Both the position numbers and the translations under genes were made by a program. Positions 9,156 to 18,795 of a stretch of DNA of 64,000 nucleotides are shown here, one piece after another. Positions within the stretch are counted from its first letter, which is position 1; every line of letters starts with the position of its first letter. The notes under the pieces are model-generated. The model saw nothing but the letters and a program-made list of their open reading frames with translations, did no database searches and was not told where the DNA came from. This DNA is from Candidatus Nitrosomarinus catalina. Lineage in GTDB: Archaea > Thermoproteota > Nitrososphaeria > Nitrososphaerales > Nitrosopumilaceae. The stretch is from positions 158,988 through 222,987 of the forward strand of contig NZ_CP021324.1 of assembly GCF_002156965.1 (NCBI RefSeq). Direction: 5' to 3'.

Positions 9156-10007
9156 ATGGCAAAAATTGCAAATATTTCTGTTGGAGGACAAAACCCTGTT
9201 AGAATAATGGGAATTTTGAACACTAGTCCTGAATCATTTTATAAAAAATCCATTAATACTACTCGCTCAAAAATCAAAAATGTTGTTATCCAAATGGAAA
9301 ATGACGGTGCAGATTTTATTGATGTAGGTGGAATGTCCACAGCACCTTATTTGTCAACCATGATTTCTGAAAAAGTAGAATCTAAAAGAGTTCTTGATGC
9401 AATTAAAATCATACAAAATACTACCAATCTTCCAATATCTGTCGATACTTGTAGATCTAGTGTAGCTAAAATTGCTTTAGAAAATGATGTCGAAATAATT
9501 AATGATATTTCAGGATTAAAATACGACAAAAATATGAAAGATGTAATTTCTAAATTTCAACCTTCGTTAATTTTATGTGCATATGATTCAAAAATAATAT
9601 TGGGAAATTCAATTAATTCTACAAAAAAACTTTTTAAAAGTAGTTTAAAAATTGCAAAAGATTGTCATATACCAGATAAAAAAATTGTACTAGATCCAGC
9701 AATTGGCTTTTTTAGAAAAACAGGAAAAGGTAAATTTTTTACAAAAATTAAAACAGACTGGGTGGAAAGGGATCTTTCTATTATCAAAAATCTTAATTCC
9801 TTTAAAATGAAATACCCTATTTTAATTTCAGTTTCAAATAAATCTCTAATTGGTAATCTTTTAGAAAAAGAAAATCCTTCTGATCGATTATTTGGATCTA
9901 TTACTGCAGAAGCAATATGTGTTTTAAATGGAGCCAATATCATACGTACTCATAACGTAAAGGCTACTCGAGATGCTATTACAATAGCTACAAAATTATC
10001 AAAATAA
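9156..10007 (+). CDS. folP: Dihydropteroate synthase-like pterin-binding protein
   Basis: The protein of about 283 aa follows the DHPS TIM-barrel motif order: MGILNTSPESFY, DFIDVGGMSTAP, ISVDTCRSS, IINDISG, VLDPAIGF and SVSNKSLIG. Two loops differ from classical DHPS: STAP for STRP and SNKS for SRKS, so the arene substrate may not be free p-aminobenzoate. In archaea, DHPS relatives act on a ribofuranosyl-aminobenzene phosphate in methanopterin-type cofactors. Start at ATG 9156 is preferred over 9132 because GAGGT lies upstream and the family begins here. It is divergent from mptE. Confidence 0.78.
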   Translation: MAKIANISVGGQNPVRIMGILNTSPESFYKKSINTTRSKIKNVVIQMENDGADFIDVGGMSTAPYLSTMISEKVESKRVLDAIKIIQNTTNLPISVDTCRSSVAKIALENDVEIINDISGLKYDKNMKDVISKFQPSLILCAYDSKIILGNSINSTKKLFKSSLKIAKDCHIPDKKIVLDPAIGFFRKTGKGKFFTKIKTDWVERDLSIIKNLNSFKMKYPILISVSNKSLIGNLLEKENPSDRLFGSITAEAICVLNGANIIRTHNVKATRDAITIATKLSK

Positions 10008-10013
10008 CGCAAA

Positions 10014-10024
10014 GGCTTATAATC
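10014..10024 (+). promoter_or_regulatory. BRE/TATA of guaB
   Basis: GGCTTATAATC lies about 30-40 bases ahead of the guaB TTG and resembles the A-rich BRE plus TATA element seen before the Rieske and cupredoxin genes. Transcription would begin close to the start codon. Confidence 0.5.
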
Positions 10025-10052
10025 AATTTTTAACTTTTGAAACAAGGTTTCA

Positions 10053-11483
10053 TTGGAATTTAAAGAAGGATTAACATTTGACGACGTTCTTCTTGTACCC
10101 AAATATTCAGATATTACTAGTAGAACTCAAACTAATCTAACCACTCAACTATCTCGAAATATCTCTCTAAACATACCATTTGTTAGTGCAAATATGGATA
10201 CTGTAACTGAATCATCTATGGCAGTCGCTATTGCTCGTGCAGGTGGAATTGGAATTATTCACAGGTTTTTAACAATTGAAGAACAAGCTGATGAAGTTCT
10301 TAAAGTTAAACGATCTGGAAGTGTCATTATCGAGAATCCTTATTCAATAACTGGAGATAAAACAATTGAAGATGCATTAGATTATGCTGAAAATCAAGAT
10401 ATTTCTGGATTATTAGTTGTTGATGATAACTCAAAATTAATTGGTATTGTAACTGAAAGGGATTTACTATTTGCAAATTCTAAAAACCTTATTCAAGATG
10501 TAATGACTAAAGACGTAATCACCGCAAAAGCTGGTGTATCAATTGATGATGCAAAAGAACTTTTACACAAACATAGAATTGAGAAATTACCTCTTATTGA
10601 CGATTCAGGATTGGTGAAAGGTTTGATTACCAGTAAAGACATTACAAATAATGCTGATTATCCAAATGCATCAAAAGATAGTAAAGGTCGACCTTTGGTT
10701 GGAGCTGCAGTTGGAGTAAAAGGTGACTTTTTAGAAAGAAGTGAATCTCTTTTAGAAGCAGGAGCTGATACTTTGGTTGTTGATATTGCTCATGGTCATA
10801 GTGAAAATGCAATTAGTACTGTAAAACATATCAAAAAAGCATTTCCTGATTGTGAATTAATTGCAGGAAATATTGCAACTGCTCAAGGAGCTGAAGATTT
10901 AATGAAAGCAGGTGTTGATGCAGTAAAAGTTGGGGTTGGCTCAGGCTCAATTTGCATTACAAGAGTAATTACTGGTTCAGGAGTTCCACAATTGACTGCT
11001 GTAATGGATTGTGCAAAAATAGGACGTGATTATGGAATTCCAATTATTTCTGATGGAGGTACTAGAACTTCTGGTGATGCTACAAAAGCATTAGCAGCTG
11101 GTGCTTCAACTGTTATGGTTGGAAGTATGTTAGGTGGAACTGACGAATCTCCAGGAACCGTCCTAACAAAGAATGGTAAGCGTTTCAAAGTATATCGTGG
11201 AATGGCATCTTTAGCAGCATCAATTGGAAGAAAATCTAAAGAAACAGGCTCAACATCATTTGATGACGATCTAAATGATTATGTTGCAGAAGGAGTTGAA
11301 GCTATGGTTCCATACAAAGGAACTGTTGTAGATATTTTAAAACAATTAACTGGTGGAGTTCGCTCAGGTTTAAGTTATTGTGGTGCACATACAATTCCTC
11401 AAATGCAAACAAATGCAGAATTTATCAAAATGTCAAGAGCTGGATTTGCAGAAAGTCAGCCTCATGATGTTTCTTTAATGTAG
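10053..11483 (+). CDS. guaB: Inosine-5'-monophosphate dehydrogenase
   Basis: The 476-aa enzyme starts at TTG, giving the canonical [16 protein letters not shown]-terminus. Two CBS domains occupy about residues 90-205. The catalytic Cys is in [10 protein letters not shown] near residue 300, followed by [11 protein letters not shown] and the GMASLAAS flap region. It oxidises IMP to XMP with NAD+, the first committed step to GMP, and hands on to GuaA encoded nearby. Length and motifs are ordinary. Confidence 0.96.
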   Translation: MEFKEGLTFDDVLLVPKYSDITSRTQTNLTTQLSRNISLNIPFVSANMDTVTESSMAVAIARAGGIGIIHRFLTIEEQADEVLKVKRSGSVIIENPYSITGDKTIEDALDYAENQDISGLLVVDDNSKLIGIVTERDLLFANSKNLIQDVMTKDVITAKAGVSIDDAKELLHKHRIEKLPLIDDSGLVKGLITSKDITNNADYPNASKDSKGRPLVGAAVGVKGDFLERSESLLEAGADTLVVDIAHGHSENAISTVKHIKKAFPDCELIAGNIATAQGAEDLMKAGVDAVKVGVGSGSICITRVITGSGVPQLTAVMDCAKIGRDYGIPIISDGGTRTSGDATKALAAGASTVMVGSMLGGTDESPGTVLTKNGKRFKVYRGMASLAASIGRKSKETGSTSFDDDLNDYVAEGVEAMVPYKGTVVDILKQLTGGVRSGLSYCGAHTIPQMQTNAEFIKMSRAGFAESQPHDVSLM

Positions 11484-11518
11484 ATAATTTTTTAAGCAGT
11501 ACATAAGGTCATTTTATT

Positions 11519-11992
11519 ATGCTTGCAACAAGAACCCTCATTGGTATGATTGTAGGTGGTTTAATTATTGGGTTGGGAGGTTATTCTTTAGTTGATACTT
11601 TAGGCGCTTCGACAGTTTCTATGAATGAAAATTTTGTAATTGGTTCTGGAGATAATGCTTCTTTTTCTATTCCTGCACCTAAAGATGCACCACAGTATAT
11701 GAAAATAGTCGGTGATGATTTTGATGTTAAACTTACTAGTCCTGGTGAAGGATTAACTATTCCAAATACATCTTACAAAAAAGAATTAGTTTTGGATTGG
11801 ACTCACGTTACAGAAGGTCAAACCATAATTGTAGTTCAAAATACGGGTGCAAGTGAATTAGAAATTATCGCAAATACTAATCAAACACCTAATCCATTTG
11901 GAATCACATTTGACTTTATGGTTATTACATCTGGAGTAATAATTCTTGGATTTAGTTTAGGTTTTACATTAAGAAAACCAAAAGGTTTCTAG
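11519..11992 (+). CDS. Membrane protein with two TM segments, unknown function
   Basis: The 157-aa product has a TM segment at about residues 5-27 (TLIGMIVGGLIIGLGGYSLV), an exported-looking beta-rich middle of about 100 residues, and a second TM at about 130-150 followed by a short basic tail (RKPKGF). The topology suggests a small extracellular domain held by both ends. No family was recognised. A TTTTTTAAGC stretch lies about 30 bases upstream. The last codons overlap the convergent pheA stop by four bases. Confidence 0.65.
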   Translation: MLATRTLIGMIVGGLIIGLGGYSLVDTLGASTVSMNENFVIGSGDNASFSIPAPKDAPQYMKIVGDDFDVKLTSPGEGLTIPNTSYKKELVLDWTHVTEGQTIIVVQNTGASELEIIANTNQTPNPFGITFDFMVITSGVIILGFSLGFTLRKPKGF

Positions 11993-12804
11993 TTTATTTT
12001 TGCAGAAGGATAAGAACCTAAAATTTTCATGAAAAGTGTTTCTTTTTTAATTTCATCCAGCATTTCTAAAATCTTACTATTTTTTTGATGTCCTTCAAAA
12101 TCTACATAGAAATTATATTCCCATGAATTGGTTTTAGTTGGTCTTGATTCTATTTTTGTCAAATTAACATTATTTTTGTTAAAATTTTCAATTATTCTAA
12201 ATAGTGAACCAGGCTCATGCTTTATGGAAAAAATTATTGAAGTCTTGTCATTTTCTGTTTCTTGAGTCTCTGTTTTTGATAATATTAGAAATCTTGTATA
12301 GTTATTCAGATTATTGGCAATATTTTCTTGAATTATTGATATGTTAGAAATTTCTGCAGCTTCTTTACTTGCTATACATGCACAATTTCTTTCTTTCAAT
12401 TCTTTGATAATTTTTACACTGCCTGCAGTATCGTAAGTAGGAATTGTTTTCATTTTAAATTTTTCAATAAATTCTCTGCATTGACCTAACGCTTGTGGAT
12501 GTGAATACACTGTATCAACTTCTTCTAAATTACCTAATCCGATTAAACAGTGTTCTATTCTATGATATGTTTCCCCAGTAACATTTAGATCTGTTGAATT
12601 TAACAAATCATAACTTTCTCCAACACTTCCTTCCAAAGAATTCTCAACAGGTAAAATTGAAAATTCTGAAATATCCTTAGAGGTGTTTTGCAAAATTTCT
12701 GAAAATGTTGGTAATGGAATTGTTTCAATATCATGATCAAAAAAAGATTTTGCTGCGGCTTCACTATATGCGCCTCGTTCACCTTGGAACGATACACTAG
12801 TCAT
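11989..12804 (-). CDS. pheA: Prephenate dehydratase
   Basis: The 271-aa enzyme begins VSFQGERGAYSEAA and shows ILPVENSLEGSV near residue 49, NNYTRFLIL near 165 (the catalytic TRF motif) and a C-terminal ACT domain (FSIKHEPGSLFRIIENF, then LTKIESRPTK) that normally senses phenylalanine. It decarboxylates and dehydrates prephenate to phenylpyruvate. No chorismate mutase domain is fused. It lies four bases after csl4 on the same strand, so the two are probably co-transcribed despite unrelated roles. Confidence 0.93.
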   Translation of the reverse strand: MTSVSFQGERGAYSEAAAKSFFDHDIETIPLPTFSEILQNTSKDISEFSILPVENSLEGSVGESYDLLNSTDLNVTGETYHRIEHCLIGLGNLEEVDTVYSHPQALGQCREFIEKFKMKTIPTYDTAGSVKIIKELKERNCACIASKEAAEISNISIIQENIANNLNNYTRFLILSKTETQETENDKTSIIFSIKHEPGSLFRIIENFNKNNVNLTKIESRPTKTNSWEYNFYVDFEGHQKNSKILEMLDEIKKETLFMKILGSYPSAKIN

Positions 12805-12808
12805 TTTT

Positions 12809-13363
12809 TTACTCTCTCAATTTTACGAAATTGCTTTTTCCAAAATTTGAAGAAAGTTTTCTTTCATCAATCCATCCGCAATCTGTACATTTTATTGCAT
12901 CTGAAGACTTGGAAACAACTTTTCCTACACATTTTCTACATTTTGTAAACATAATTCCTAAATCTGGTTCATTCATTACTGCATGAATTGTTCCATTTAG
13001 ATGAGCAACAATCTTCAATGATGCAATATCATTAACAAGTGCTACATTTCTTATTCTCATATTTCGTGTACCACAAATACATTCTACTTTTGAAGTAGTT
13101 GGATTTCCATTAATGTAATCAATTGTGACTGCAATCATTGACGACATTACAGCTGCAACTGTGCCGATAATTACATCTCCAACTTTTGGAACTGATAATA
13201 ATTTTGGATGATTGATGTCAACTACTCGTGTTTCTTTATCCATATTTTTCTCCCCTACTGCGGCTGCTCTTACCATATCTCCATCATCAAACGTGTTATT
13301 TCCAGCCTCGTATTCTTCAATTGATGCTATTTTATCACCGGGAAAAACTGAATTATCTGACAT
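12809..13363 (-). CDS. csl4: Exosome complex RNA-binding protein Csl4
   Basis: The 184-aa protein has an N-terminal FPGDKIASIEEY segment, a central S1-type RNA-binding domain (VGDVIIGTVAAVMSSMIAV) and a C-terminal zinc ribbon with CRKC and CTDC pairs. This is the archaeal Csl4 layout. Csl4 caps the RNA exosome (Rrp41/Rrp42 ring) and helps recruit substrates and DnaG. It heads a two-gene unit with pheA. Confidence 0.93.
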   Translation of the reverse strand: MSDNSVFPGDKIASIEEYEAGNNTFDDGDMVRAAAVGEKNMDKETRVVDINHPKLLSVPKVGDVIIGTVAAVMSSMIAVTIDYINGNPTTSKVECICGTRNMRIRNVALVNDIASLKIVAHLNGTIHAVMNEPDLGIMFTKCRKCVGKVVSKSSDAIKCTDCGWIDERKLSSNFGKSNFVKLRE

Positions 13364-13420
13364 AATCTAATTTTTCTTCCTATGATTATAATTGTTTTTG
13401 GTACAAAAGATCTTGATAAA

Positions 13421-13430
13421 TCATATATCT
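13421..13430 (+). promoter_or_regulatory. TATA element of the zinc reductase gene
   Basis: TCATATATCT lies 21-30 bases before the ATG at 13451, so the transcript would have almost no leader. Confidence 0.5.
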
Positions 13431-13450
13431 GGAAAAATTAGAGAGTAATC

Positions 13451-14530
13451 ATGAGGGCATTAGTATATGATGAATATACAACTGATGATGATTTTTCTAA
13501 AATTCTAAAAATCAAAAATCTTCCTATTCCTGAACCACGTTCTAATGAAGTAATTTTCAAAGTAATTTCTGCTGCATGTAATTATGATGATATTTGGGGA
13601 ATGAGGGGTAAGCCTTTGGCAATACCATTACCTCACATTTCTGGAACTGACGCAGCAGGTATTGTTACAGCTGTAGGAAATGATGTAAAAAATATCAAAG
13701 TTGGAGACAGAGTTGTTTCTCATGGCAATATGTCATGCAGAGTTTGTAAGGCATGTACAGATGGACGAGAATTTGATTGTAAAAAAAGAACAATTTGGGG
13801 TTTTGAAACTGGTCCTCTATGGGGTGGATATTGTGAATATACACATTTACCTGAAGTTAACGTATTGAAAATTCCTGAAGGAGTTTCATATGATGACGCA
13901 GCAGCTGCATCAATGACATTACTAACTTCATGGCATATGTTAGTTGGAAGAGCAAAGATTCAACCAGGACAATTAGTTCTAATTATGGGTGGAAGTTCTG
14001 GTGTTGGAAGTTTTGGAATTCAAATTGCAAAATTATTTGGTTGTACAGTTATTGCAACCGCTAGTCCAGACAAATTAGAAAAATGTCTAGAACTTGGAGC
14101 AGACTATGCAGTTGATCATAGAAAAGATGATTGGCATAAGGAAGTAAGATCAATTGCTAAAAAAATTCCAAAACCCTATGGTGGTGTTCCAAGTATAGAT
14201 GTAATTTTTGAACATATTGGTGGTTCTCACTGGAATAAGGAATTGACTTTGTTAAATTACGGTGGAACTATTGTCACAACAGGTGCTACAACTGGATACA
14301 ACGCTAAAACTGATTTAAGACATATTTTCTTCAAAGGAATTAATATTTTAGGTTCAACTCAAGGTACTAGATCTGAATTAGAAGAGTGCTTTTATTGGAT
14401 GTCAAAGGGTAAAATCAAATCTATTATTGATTCAGTTTACTCTTTGGAAAATGCCGTTGAGGCTCATAATAAAATGCTAAAGGGTAAAGGACTCTTTGGA
14501 AAAATTTTGATAAAACCTAATTTAGATTAA
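13451..14530 (+). CDS. Zinc-type alcohol dehydrogenase/quinone reductase, possible acryloyl- or crotonyl-CoA reductase
   Basis: The 359-aa medium-chain reductase has the structural zinc Cys set CRVCKACTDGREFDC near residues 97-111, the Rossmann motif GGSSGVGSFGIQIAK near 178, and ACNYDDIWGMRGKP near 42, a form close to crotonyl-CoA reductase and the acryloyl-CoA reductase of thermoacidophilic archaea. In thaumarchaeal carbon fixation (3-hydroxypropionate/4-hydroxybutyrate cycle) acryloyl-CoA reduction needs such an enzyme, which makes this a candidate. That role is inference; a general NADPH:enone reductase is equally consistent. Confidence 0.75.
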   Translation: MRALVYDEYTTDDDFSKILKIKNLPIPEPRSNEVIFKVISAACNYDDIWGMRGKPLAIPLPHISGTDAAGIVTAVGNDVKNIKVGDRVVSHGNMSCRVCKACTDGREFDCKKRTIWGFETGPLWGGYCEYTHLPEVNVLKIPEGVSYDDAAAASMTLLTSWHMLVGRAKIQPGQLVLIMGGSSGVGSFGIQIAKLFGCTVIATASPDKLEKCLELGADYAVDHRKDDWHKEVRSIAKKIPKPYGGVPSIDVIFEHIGGSHWNKELTLLNYGGTIVTTGATTGYNAKTDLRHIFFKGINILGSTQGTRSELEECFYWMSKGKIKSIIDSVYSLENAVEAHNKMLKGKGLFGKILIKPNLD

Positions 14531-14532
14531 TT

Positions 14533-15132
14533 ATGACAGATCCTAAAATAAATTCATTATTAGATGAAGGTAATCGATTATTTTTACAAAAAAAATTCCA
14601 ACAGGCAATTACATATTATGATAAAATACTAGATGAAGATCCAAAAAATGTTAGTTCATTAAATAATAAAGGATATGCATTAAGTAAACTCAAAGATTTC
14701 ACTAATGCTATGAAATGTTATAAAATTGCGTTAGAAATATCCCCAAATGATTTATCCGTACTTACTAACATTATCTCATCACTTCGAAAACAAGGAAATT
14801 TAATTGAAGCATTATCTTGTTGTGATGAAATCTTAGAAAATAATCCCAAGTATAATATTGTTTTATATCATAAAGAGAGAATTTTATTTTCTTTAAAAAA
14901 ATTTCATGAATCAATTTCTTGCTGTGATAAAATTTTAGAGGATTATCCAAATAATGGGGATGTTCTTTTTGATAAAGCGTCTAGTCTTTCTATGTTGTCT
15001 AACTTTGATAACGCATTAAATTTACTTGAGCGTGCTATTTTTCAGGGTGTCCAATTTAAAATTAAAGCTAAAAAATCAAAATCATTTGCAAATTTATCTG
15101 AAAACCCTAAATTTCAAAATTTAATTTCTTAA
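14533..15132 (+). CDS. TPR-repeat protein
   Basis: The 199-aa protein is almost wholly made of about five 34-residue tetratricopeptide repeats, for example the segment around FQQAITYYDKILDEDPKN and the similar CCDKILEDYPNN. It has no signal peptide or TM, so it is cytoplasmic and probably a protein-protein adaptor. The start is two bases after the reductase stop, indicating co-transcription, but no functional link follows from TPRs alone. It ends one base before the convergent dph2. Confidence 0.8.
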   Translation: MTDPKINSLLDEGNRLFLQKKFQQAITYYDKILDEDPKNVSSLNNKGYALSKLKDFTNAMKCYKIALEISPNDLSVLTNIISSLRKQGNLIEALSCCDEILENNPKYNIVLYHKERILFSLKKFHESISCCDKILEDYPNNGDVLFDKASSLSMLSNFDNALNLLERAIFQGVQFKIKAKKSKSFANLSENPKFQNLIS

Positions 15133-16128
15133 TTATAGCCAATGTGGGATTTCTAGATATTCATCAATACTTTCTTTTCGTAAAACTTTCAAAAGTGCAT
15201 TTGCTTGCGGTGTTGACAATACTGGTTTGTCAAATTGATTATCTGTGGAAATTCTGGGGCATGCAACTTGAATAAATGCATCTATTCCTCTAAGGTTATT
15301 CAATCGTTCATTTGTAATATCAGTCAATGCAAATAACTGAACCCTTTTACCTTCCTTTTCTAATTCTTTTTTAAATTTTAATCCAAATACTTTTGATAAT
15401 TGTCCTTCTTTTAATCCAATTATTATTCCAAAAGATTTTGCTTCAGCCGCTTTGAAAATTGCAAGTGTTGCTTTCTTTTTTAGAGAACGTGCAAAATCAG
15501 TTACCTCTCTTACTTCATTAAAATATGGATCTAATACAAAAGTTGGTAAATTTGTTGATAATGCAATACCTGCTGCATGAAAATTACTTTGACCTAAAAA
15601 TACATAGGCATCTACTTCTTTTTTTAATTCTGTTGCTGGATAGAATTCACAACCAAATACCTGACCATCGTTTAACTGTCCTTTACCTTTTCCAATTTTA
15701 ACATTAATTCCATTTTTTGTTAGAATTTTTTCAACTTTATCCATTTGATGTAGATGTTGACTATCTGTGACAAGCGAAATTAATTTTCCTTTTAACAATT
15801 TTGTACATTTTTCTGCAACGCCTTCAAATCCCACATCGTCAAATGCATCAATTAAAACTAAATTTTTTTCTAATGATTCTGTATTAATCGTATGTCCTAT
15901 ATTGAATTGGATATCTGCTCCTAATATTTTTGATCCTGTAGTATTCAAATCACAAGTTCCCCATGTGGTATCTGCTAGAACATATGCTGGAATTTCATAT
16001 TTTTCTGTTATTTTCATAGCCATATCTTGTACTTGTGGTAACATTCCATCTGGACCGTTTAATGAAACTGAAGCCGGTTGTTTTTCTTCTATTTCTTTGA
16101 AAATTCTTGCTTCATCAATTATAATCAA
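15133..16128 (-). CDS. dph2: Diphthamide synthase, Dph2 (2-(3-amino-3-carboxypropyl)histidine synthase)
   Basis: The 331-aa protein, started at TTG, has the three Cys that bind the [4Fe-4S] cluster in archaeal Dph2: DTTWGTCDLN near residue 59, VFGCEFYPA near 164 and VACPRIS near 290. This non-classical radical-SAM enzyme moves the aminocarboxypropyl group of SAM to a histidine of elongation factor aEF2, starting diphthamide synthesis. The gene is transcribed alone, convergent with the TPR gene. Confidence 0.9.
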   Translation of the reverse strand: MIIIDEARIFKEIEEKQPASVSLNGPDGMLPQVQDMAMKITEKYEIPAYVLADTTWGTCDLNTTGSKILGADIQFNIGHTINTESLEKNLVLIDAFDDVGFEGVAEKCTKLLKGKLISLVTDSQHLHQMDKVEKILTKNGINVKIGKGKGQLNDGQVFGCEFYPATELKKEVDAYVFLGQSNFHAAGIALSTNLPTFVLDPYFNEVREVTDFARSLKKKATLAIFKAAEAKSFGIIIGLKEGQLSKVFGLKFKKELEKEGKRVQLFALTDITNERLNNLRGIDAFIQVACPRISTDNQFDKPVLSTPQANALLKVLRKESIDEYLEIPHWL

Positions 16129-16210
16129 TTTAGCTTCGAATATTATGTTATTAATTTAAACCAACTGTAATTTTCAACAACTAAAAATGTATGAATTAAT
16201 TAGATAAGTT

Positions 16211-17539
16211 GTGGATACCGAATCTGTTTTAAATATTGGATTTGATGATACTGATTCTCCTACTGGAATGTGTACTACTTTTCTAGCCTACAAAATTGTT
16301 GATTTACTACAAAAACAAAAAACAGAATTTCTTGATTTTCCAAAATTAATTAGATTTAATCCTAATATTCCATGGAAAACTCGTGGAAATGGAGCTGTTT
16401 CTTTAAAAATTAAGACCAATCAGCCTTCAAAAATAAAAAAACAGATTAAAAATTTAGTTTCAAAATATTCTGATACCAAAAATGGTGCTAATCCTGGTTT
16501 GGTATTTTTTGAAAGTGATTCAATTCCTTCTGAATTTACAAAATTTAGTAATTTAGCTTTATGGCAATTAATTAATCGAAATAATGCTAAAAAATTTGTC
16601 AAAAAAAATAATCTTGATTTTTACTATGAAGGTAATGGTCAGGGATTAATTGGTGCAATTAGTGCAATTGGTTATGATTTTTCTGATCATACTTTAGAAT
16701 TATTAAGTTATAGAAAAAAAAGAAAGTTTGGGAAAGAAAGAATAATTTCTGCAGATAGTGTAAAAAAAATGCAAGAGAATACTTTTCCATATACATTCAA
16801 TAGTTTTGATACAAAAAAAAGCCGAGTTTTAATTATGCCTCATGGACCTGATCCTGTTTTTTATGGAGTAAGAGGTGAGAACGTAAATTCGTTGGTTACT
16901 GCAACTAAAATTCTACAAAGTAATGAAAAATTAGATGGATACATGATTTTCAAATCTAATCAAGGCACTGGTGATCATTTAAAAAATGAATTAAATTCTA
17001 AAACTATGAAGCCTTATGCATCTGGGACATTAATTGGAATTGTTTCCAATACACCAAAAATCGCAAAAGGTGGACATGTCTTTTTTACAGTCACTTCTAA
17101 AAATCATGAATTTTGGTGTGCTGTGTATAAGGAAACAGGAATTTCTACAATTGCTTCTAATCTGATAATTGGTGATAAAATTTCAGTTGGTGGAGGAGTT
17201 AGAAAAGCATCAAAAAATTTTCCACGAATAATTAATCTTGAATTTATCAAAATCATCTCTCTCGAAAAAAATCTATCAAAAACTAATCCAATTTGTAAAA
17301 AATGTGATAAAAAAATGAAATCAAAAGGCCGTAATCAAGGATTTCAATGTATAAAATGTGGTGCTAAAAATTTGAAAAAAACAACCATAGAAATTCCTAG
17401 AAAAATCAAAAAACAATTGTATATTCCTAAAATTTCTGCTCATAGACACTTAACACGACCTTCACAGAGAACTGGAAAAATTAACAAAACTATTGCCTTT
17501 GATAATTCTCAATCTTGGTTTTGTGTTTATGAAAAATAA
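16211..17539 (+). CDS. tiaS: tRNA(Ile2) 2-agmatinylcytidine synthetase TiaS
   Basis: The 442-aa protein starts at GTG and has the N-terminal IGFDDTDSPTGMCTTFL kinase-like motif, the GNGQGLIGAISAIG segment near residue 141, an OB-type domain (GTLIGIVSNTPKIAKGGHVFF) and a C-terminal zinc ribbon with CKKC and CIKC pairs near 358-378. TiaS attaches agmatine to C34 of tRNA-Ile2 so that it reads AUA instead of AUG; it is essential in archaea. The initiator tRNA-Met gene lies directly downstream on the opposite strand. Confidence 0.93.
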   Translation: MDTESVLNIGFDDTDSPTGMCTTFLAYKIVDLLQKQKTEFLDFPKLIRFNPNIPWKTRGNGAVSLKIKTNQPSKIKKQIKNLVSKYSDTKNGANPGLVFFESDSIPSEFTKFSNLALWQLINRNNAKKFVKKNNLDFYYEGNGQGLIGAISAIGYDFSDHTLELLSYRKKRKFGKERIISADSVKKMQENTFPYTFNSFDTKKSRVLIMPHGPDPVFYGVRGENVNSLVTATKILQSNEKLDGYMIFKSNQGTGDHLKNELNSKTMKPYASGTLIGIVSNTPKIAKGGHVFFTVTSKNHEFWCAVYKETGISTIASNLIIGDKISVGGGVRKASKNFPRIINLEFIKIISLEKNLSKTNPICKKCDKKMKSKGRNQGFQCIKCGAKNLKKTTIEIPRKIKKQLYIPKISAHRHLTRPSQRTGKINKTIAFDNSQSWFCVYEK

Positions 17540-17540
17540 G

Positions 17541-17615
17541 TAGCGGGGAGTAGATTTGAACTACTGAACTGCGGGTTATGAGCCCGCCGGGATGACCTGG
17601 CTTCCCCACCCCGCT
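17541..17615 (-). tRNA. tRNA-Met (CAT), initiator type
   Basis: On the minus strand a complete cloverleaf is readable: acceptor AGCGGGG pairs with CCCCGCT (17609-17615 and 17542-17548), with discriminator A at 17541. The anticodon stem GCGGG/CCCGC encloses CTCATAA, giving anticodon CAT. The A1:U72 pair and the G-C-rich anticodon stem mark an initiator tRNA. No intron and no encoded CCA. A TATA-like GTATATAC (17637-17644) sits about 25 bases upstream and T-rich sequence follows the 3' end. Confidence 0.95.
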
Positions 17616-17696
17616 GAACCTAAATAAAGTTCAACGGTATATACGCTTTATCCAATCTTTGAAAGTAATTAATAGGATTTTAAAAGATAATTTTTT

Positions 17697-18794
17697 ATGA
17701 ATAAAAAAATTCAAATCGCTGCAATTAGCGGTGCTATTTTATTTTCAATATTTGTTTTAACTTCTTCAGATAATGAAACATCAATTCCATTACCAAAACC
17801 AAATTCATATTCGGAAAATGACTCTGTAATGATTTTAGCTGAAAATCTTGATAAGCCTCGTGCAATAGCTGTTTACGATAATAGAATTTTTGTAACTGAA
17901 AAAGGTGGTACGATTAGAGTAATTGAAAACGATCAATTATTGGAATCACCTTTAGCTACATTTCGCACACCTAATGTATTTGATGGAGGTCTATTGGGAA
18001 TCGCAGTACATCCAAATTTTTCTAATAATAATTTTCTATATGTCTTTTTGACATATGAAGAAAATGGAAATTTGTGGAATAAAGTTTTGAGAATTACTGA
18101 AGAAAATAACAAGTTAAAAGATGTTGAAATAATAATTGATAAAATTCCTGGTTCCTCATTCTATAATGGTGGTTTTCTAAAATTTGGACCTGATGGAAAA
18201 TTATATGTTGGAACAGGTACTGTTTCAGATGATTCACATTTGCCCCAAGATATCAATTCCTTAGCAGGAAAAATCTTAAGATTGAATGATGATGGTACAA
18301 TTCCAAGTGATAATCCATTTACAAATTCACCAGTTTATTCATTAGGACATAGACATACACAGGGAATGACTTGGGATGATCAAAATAATTTGTATGTTGC
18401 AGAATTTGGACCTGAAAAAAATGATGAAATAAATCTAATAAAATCTGGAAAAAATTATGGCTGGCCTGAACAACAATGTTCTGGAAGTGATGATTTTGAA
18501 AATGCAATCTTATGTTATGATCCTAGCATAGAGCCTGGAGGAATTTTATTTTATTCTGGAGACAAAATAAATTTTGAATCCAAATTTATCTTGGCTTCGA
18601 TGCGAGCTTCTAATCTTTACCAAGTTGATTTTGAAGAAGGATTAAGCTCTCAAAAATCAATTCTTAGCGGAAATGGAAGAATTCGTGATGTAGTTGAAGG
18701 TCCAGACGGTAGTATCTATGTAATTACTTCAAATACTGATGGAAAAGGTTTTCCAGATAGATTGGATGATAGATTATTGAGGATATTGAAATAA
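17697..18794 (+). CDS. Secreted PQQ-dependent sugar dehydrogenase-like beta-propeller
   Basis: The 365-aa protein has an N-terminal signal/anchor (IQIAAISGAILFSIFVL) and the soluble glucose dehydrogenase/YliI fold motifs: LDKPRAIAVYDNRIFVTEKGG, LGIAVHPNFSNNNFLYV, GGFLKFGPDGKLYVGTG, GHRHTQGMTWD and EFGPEKNDEIN. Such six-bladed propellers oxidise aldose sugars outside the membrane using PQQ, but many archaeal members have no proven substrate. No PQQ biosynthesis genes are in the window. It ends one base before hmgA and probably shares its transcript. Confidence 0.8.
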   Translation: MNKKIQIAAISGAILFSIFVLTSSDNETSIPLPKPNSYSENDSVMILAENLDKPRAIAVYDNRIFVTEKGGTIRVIENDQLLESPLATFRTPNVFDGGLLGIAVHPNFSNNNFLYVFLTYEENGNLWNKVLRITEENNKLKDVEIIIDKIPGSSFYNGGFLKFGPDGKLYVGTGTVSDDSHLPQDINSLAGKILRLNDDGTIPSDNPFTNSPVYSLGHRHTQGMTWDDQNNLYVAEFGPEKNDEINLIKSGKNYGWPEQQCSGSDDFENAILCYDPSIEPGGILFYSGDKINFESKFILASMRASNLYQVDFEEGLSSQKSILSGNGRIRDVVEGPDGSIYVITSNTDGKGFPDRLDDRLLRILK

Positions 18795-18795
18795 A

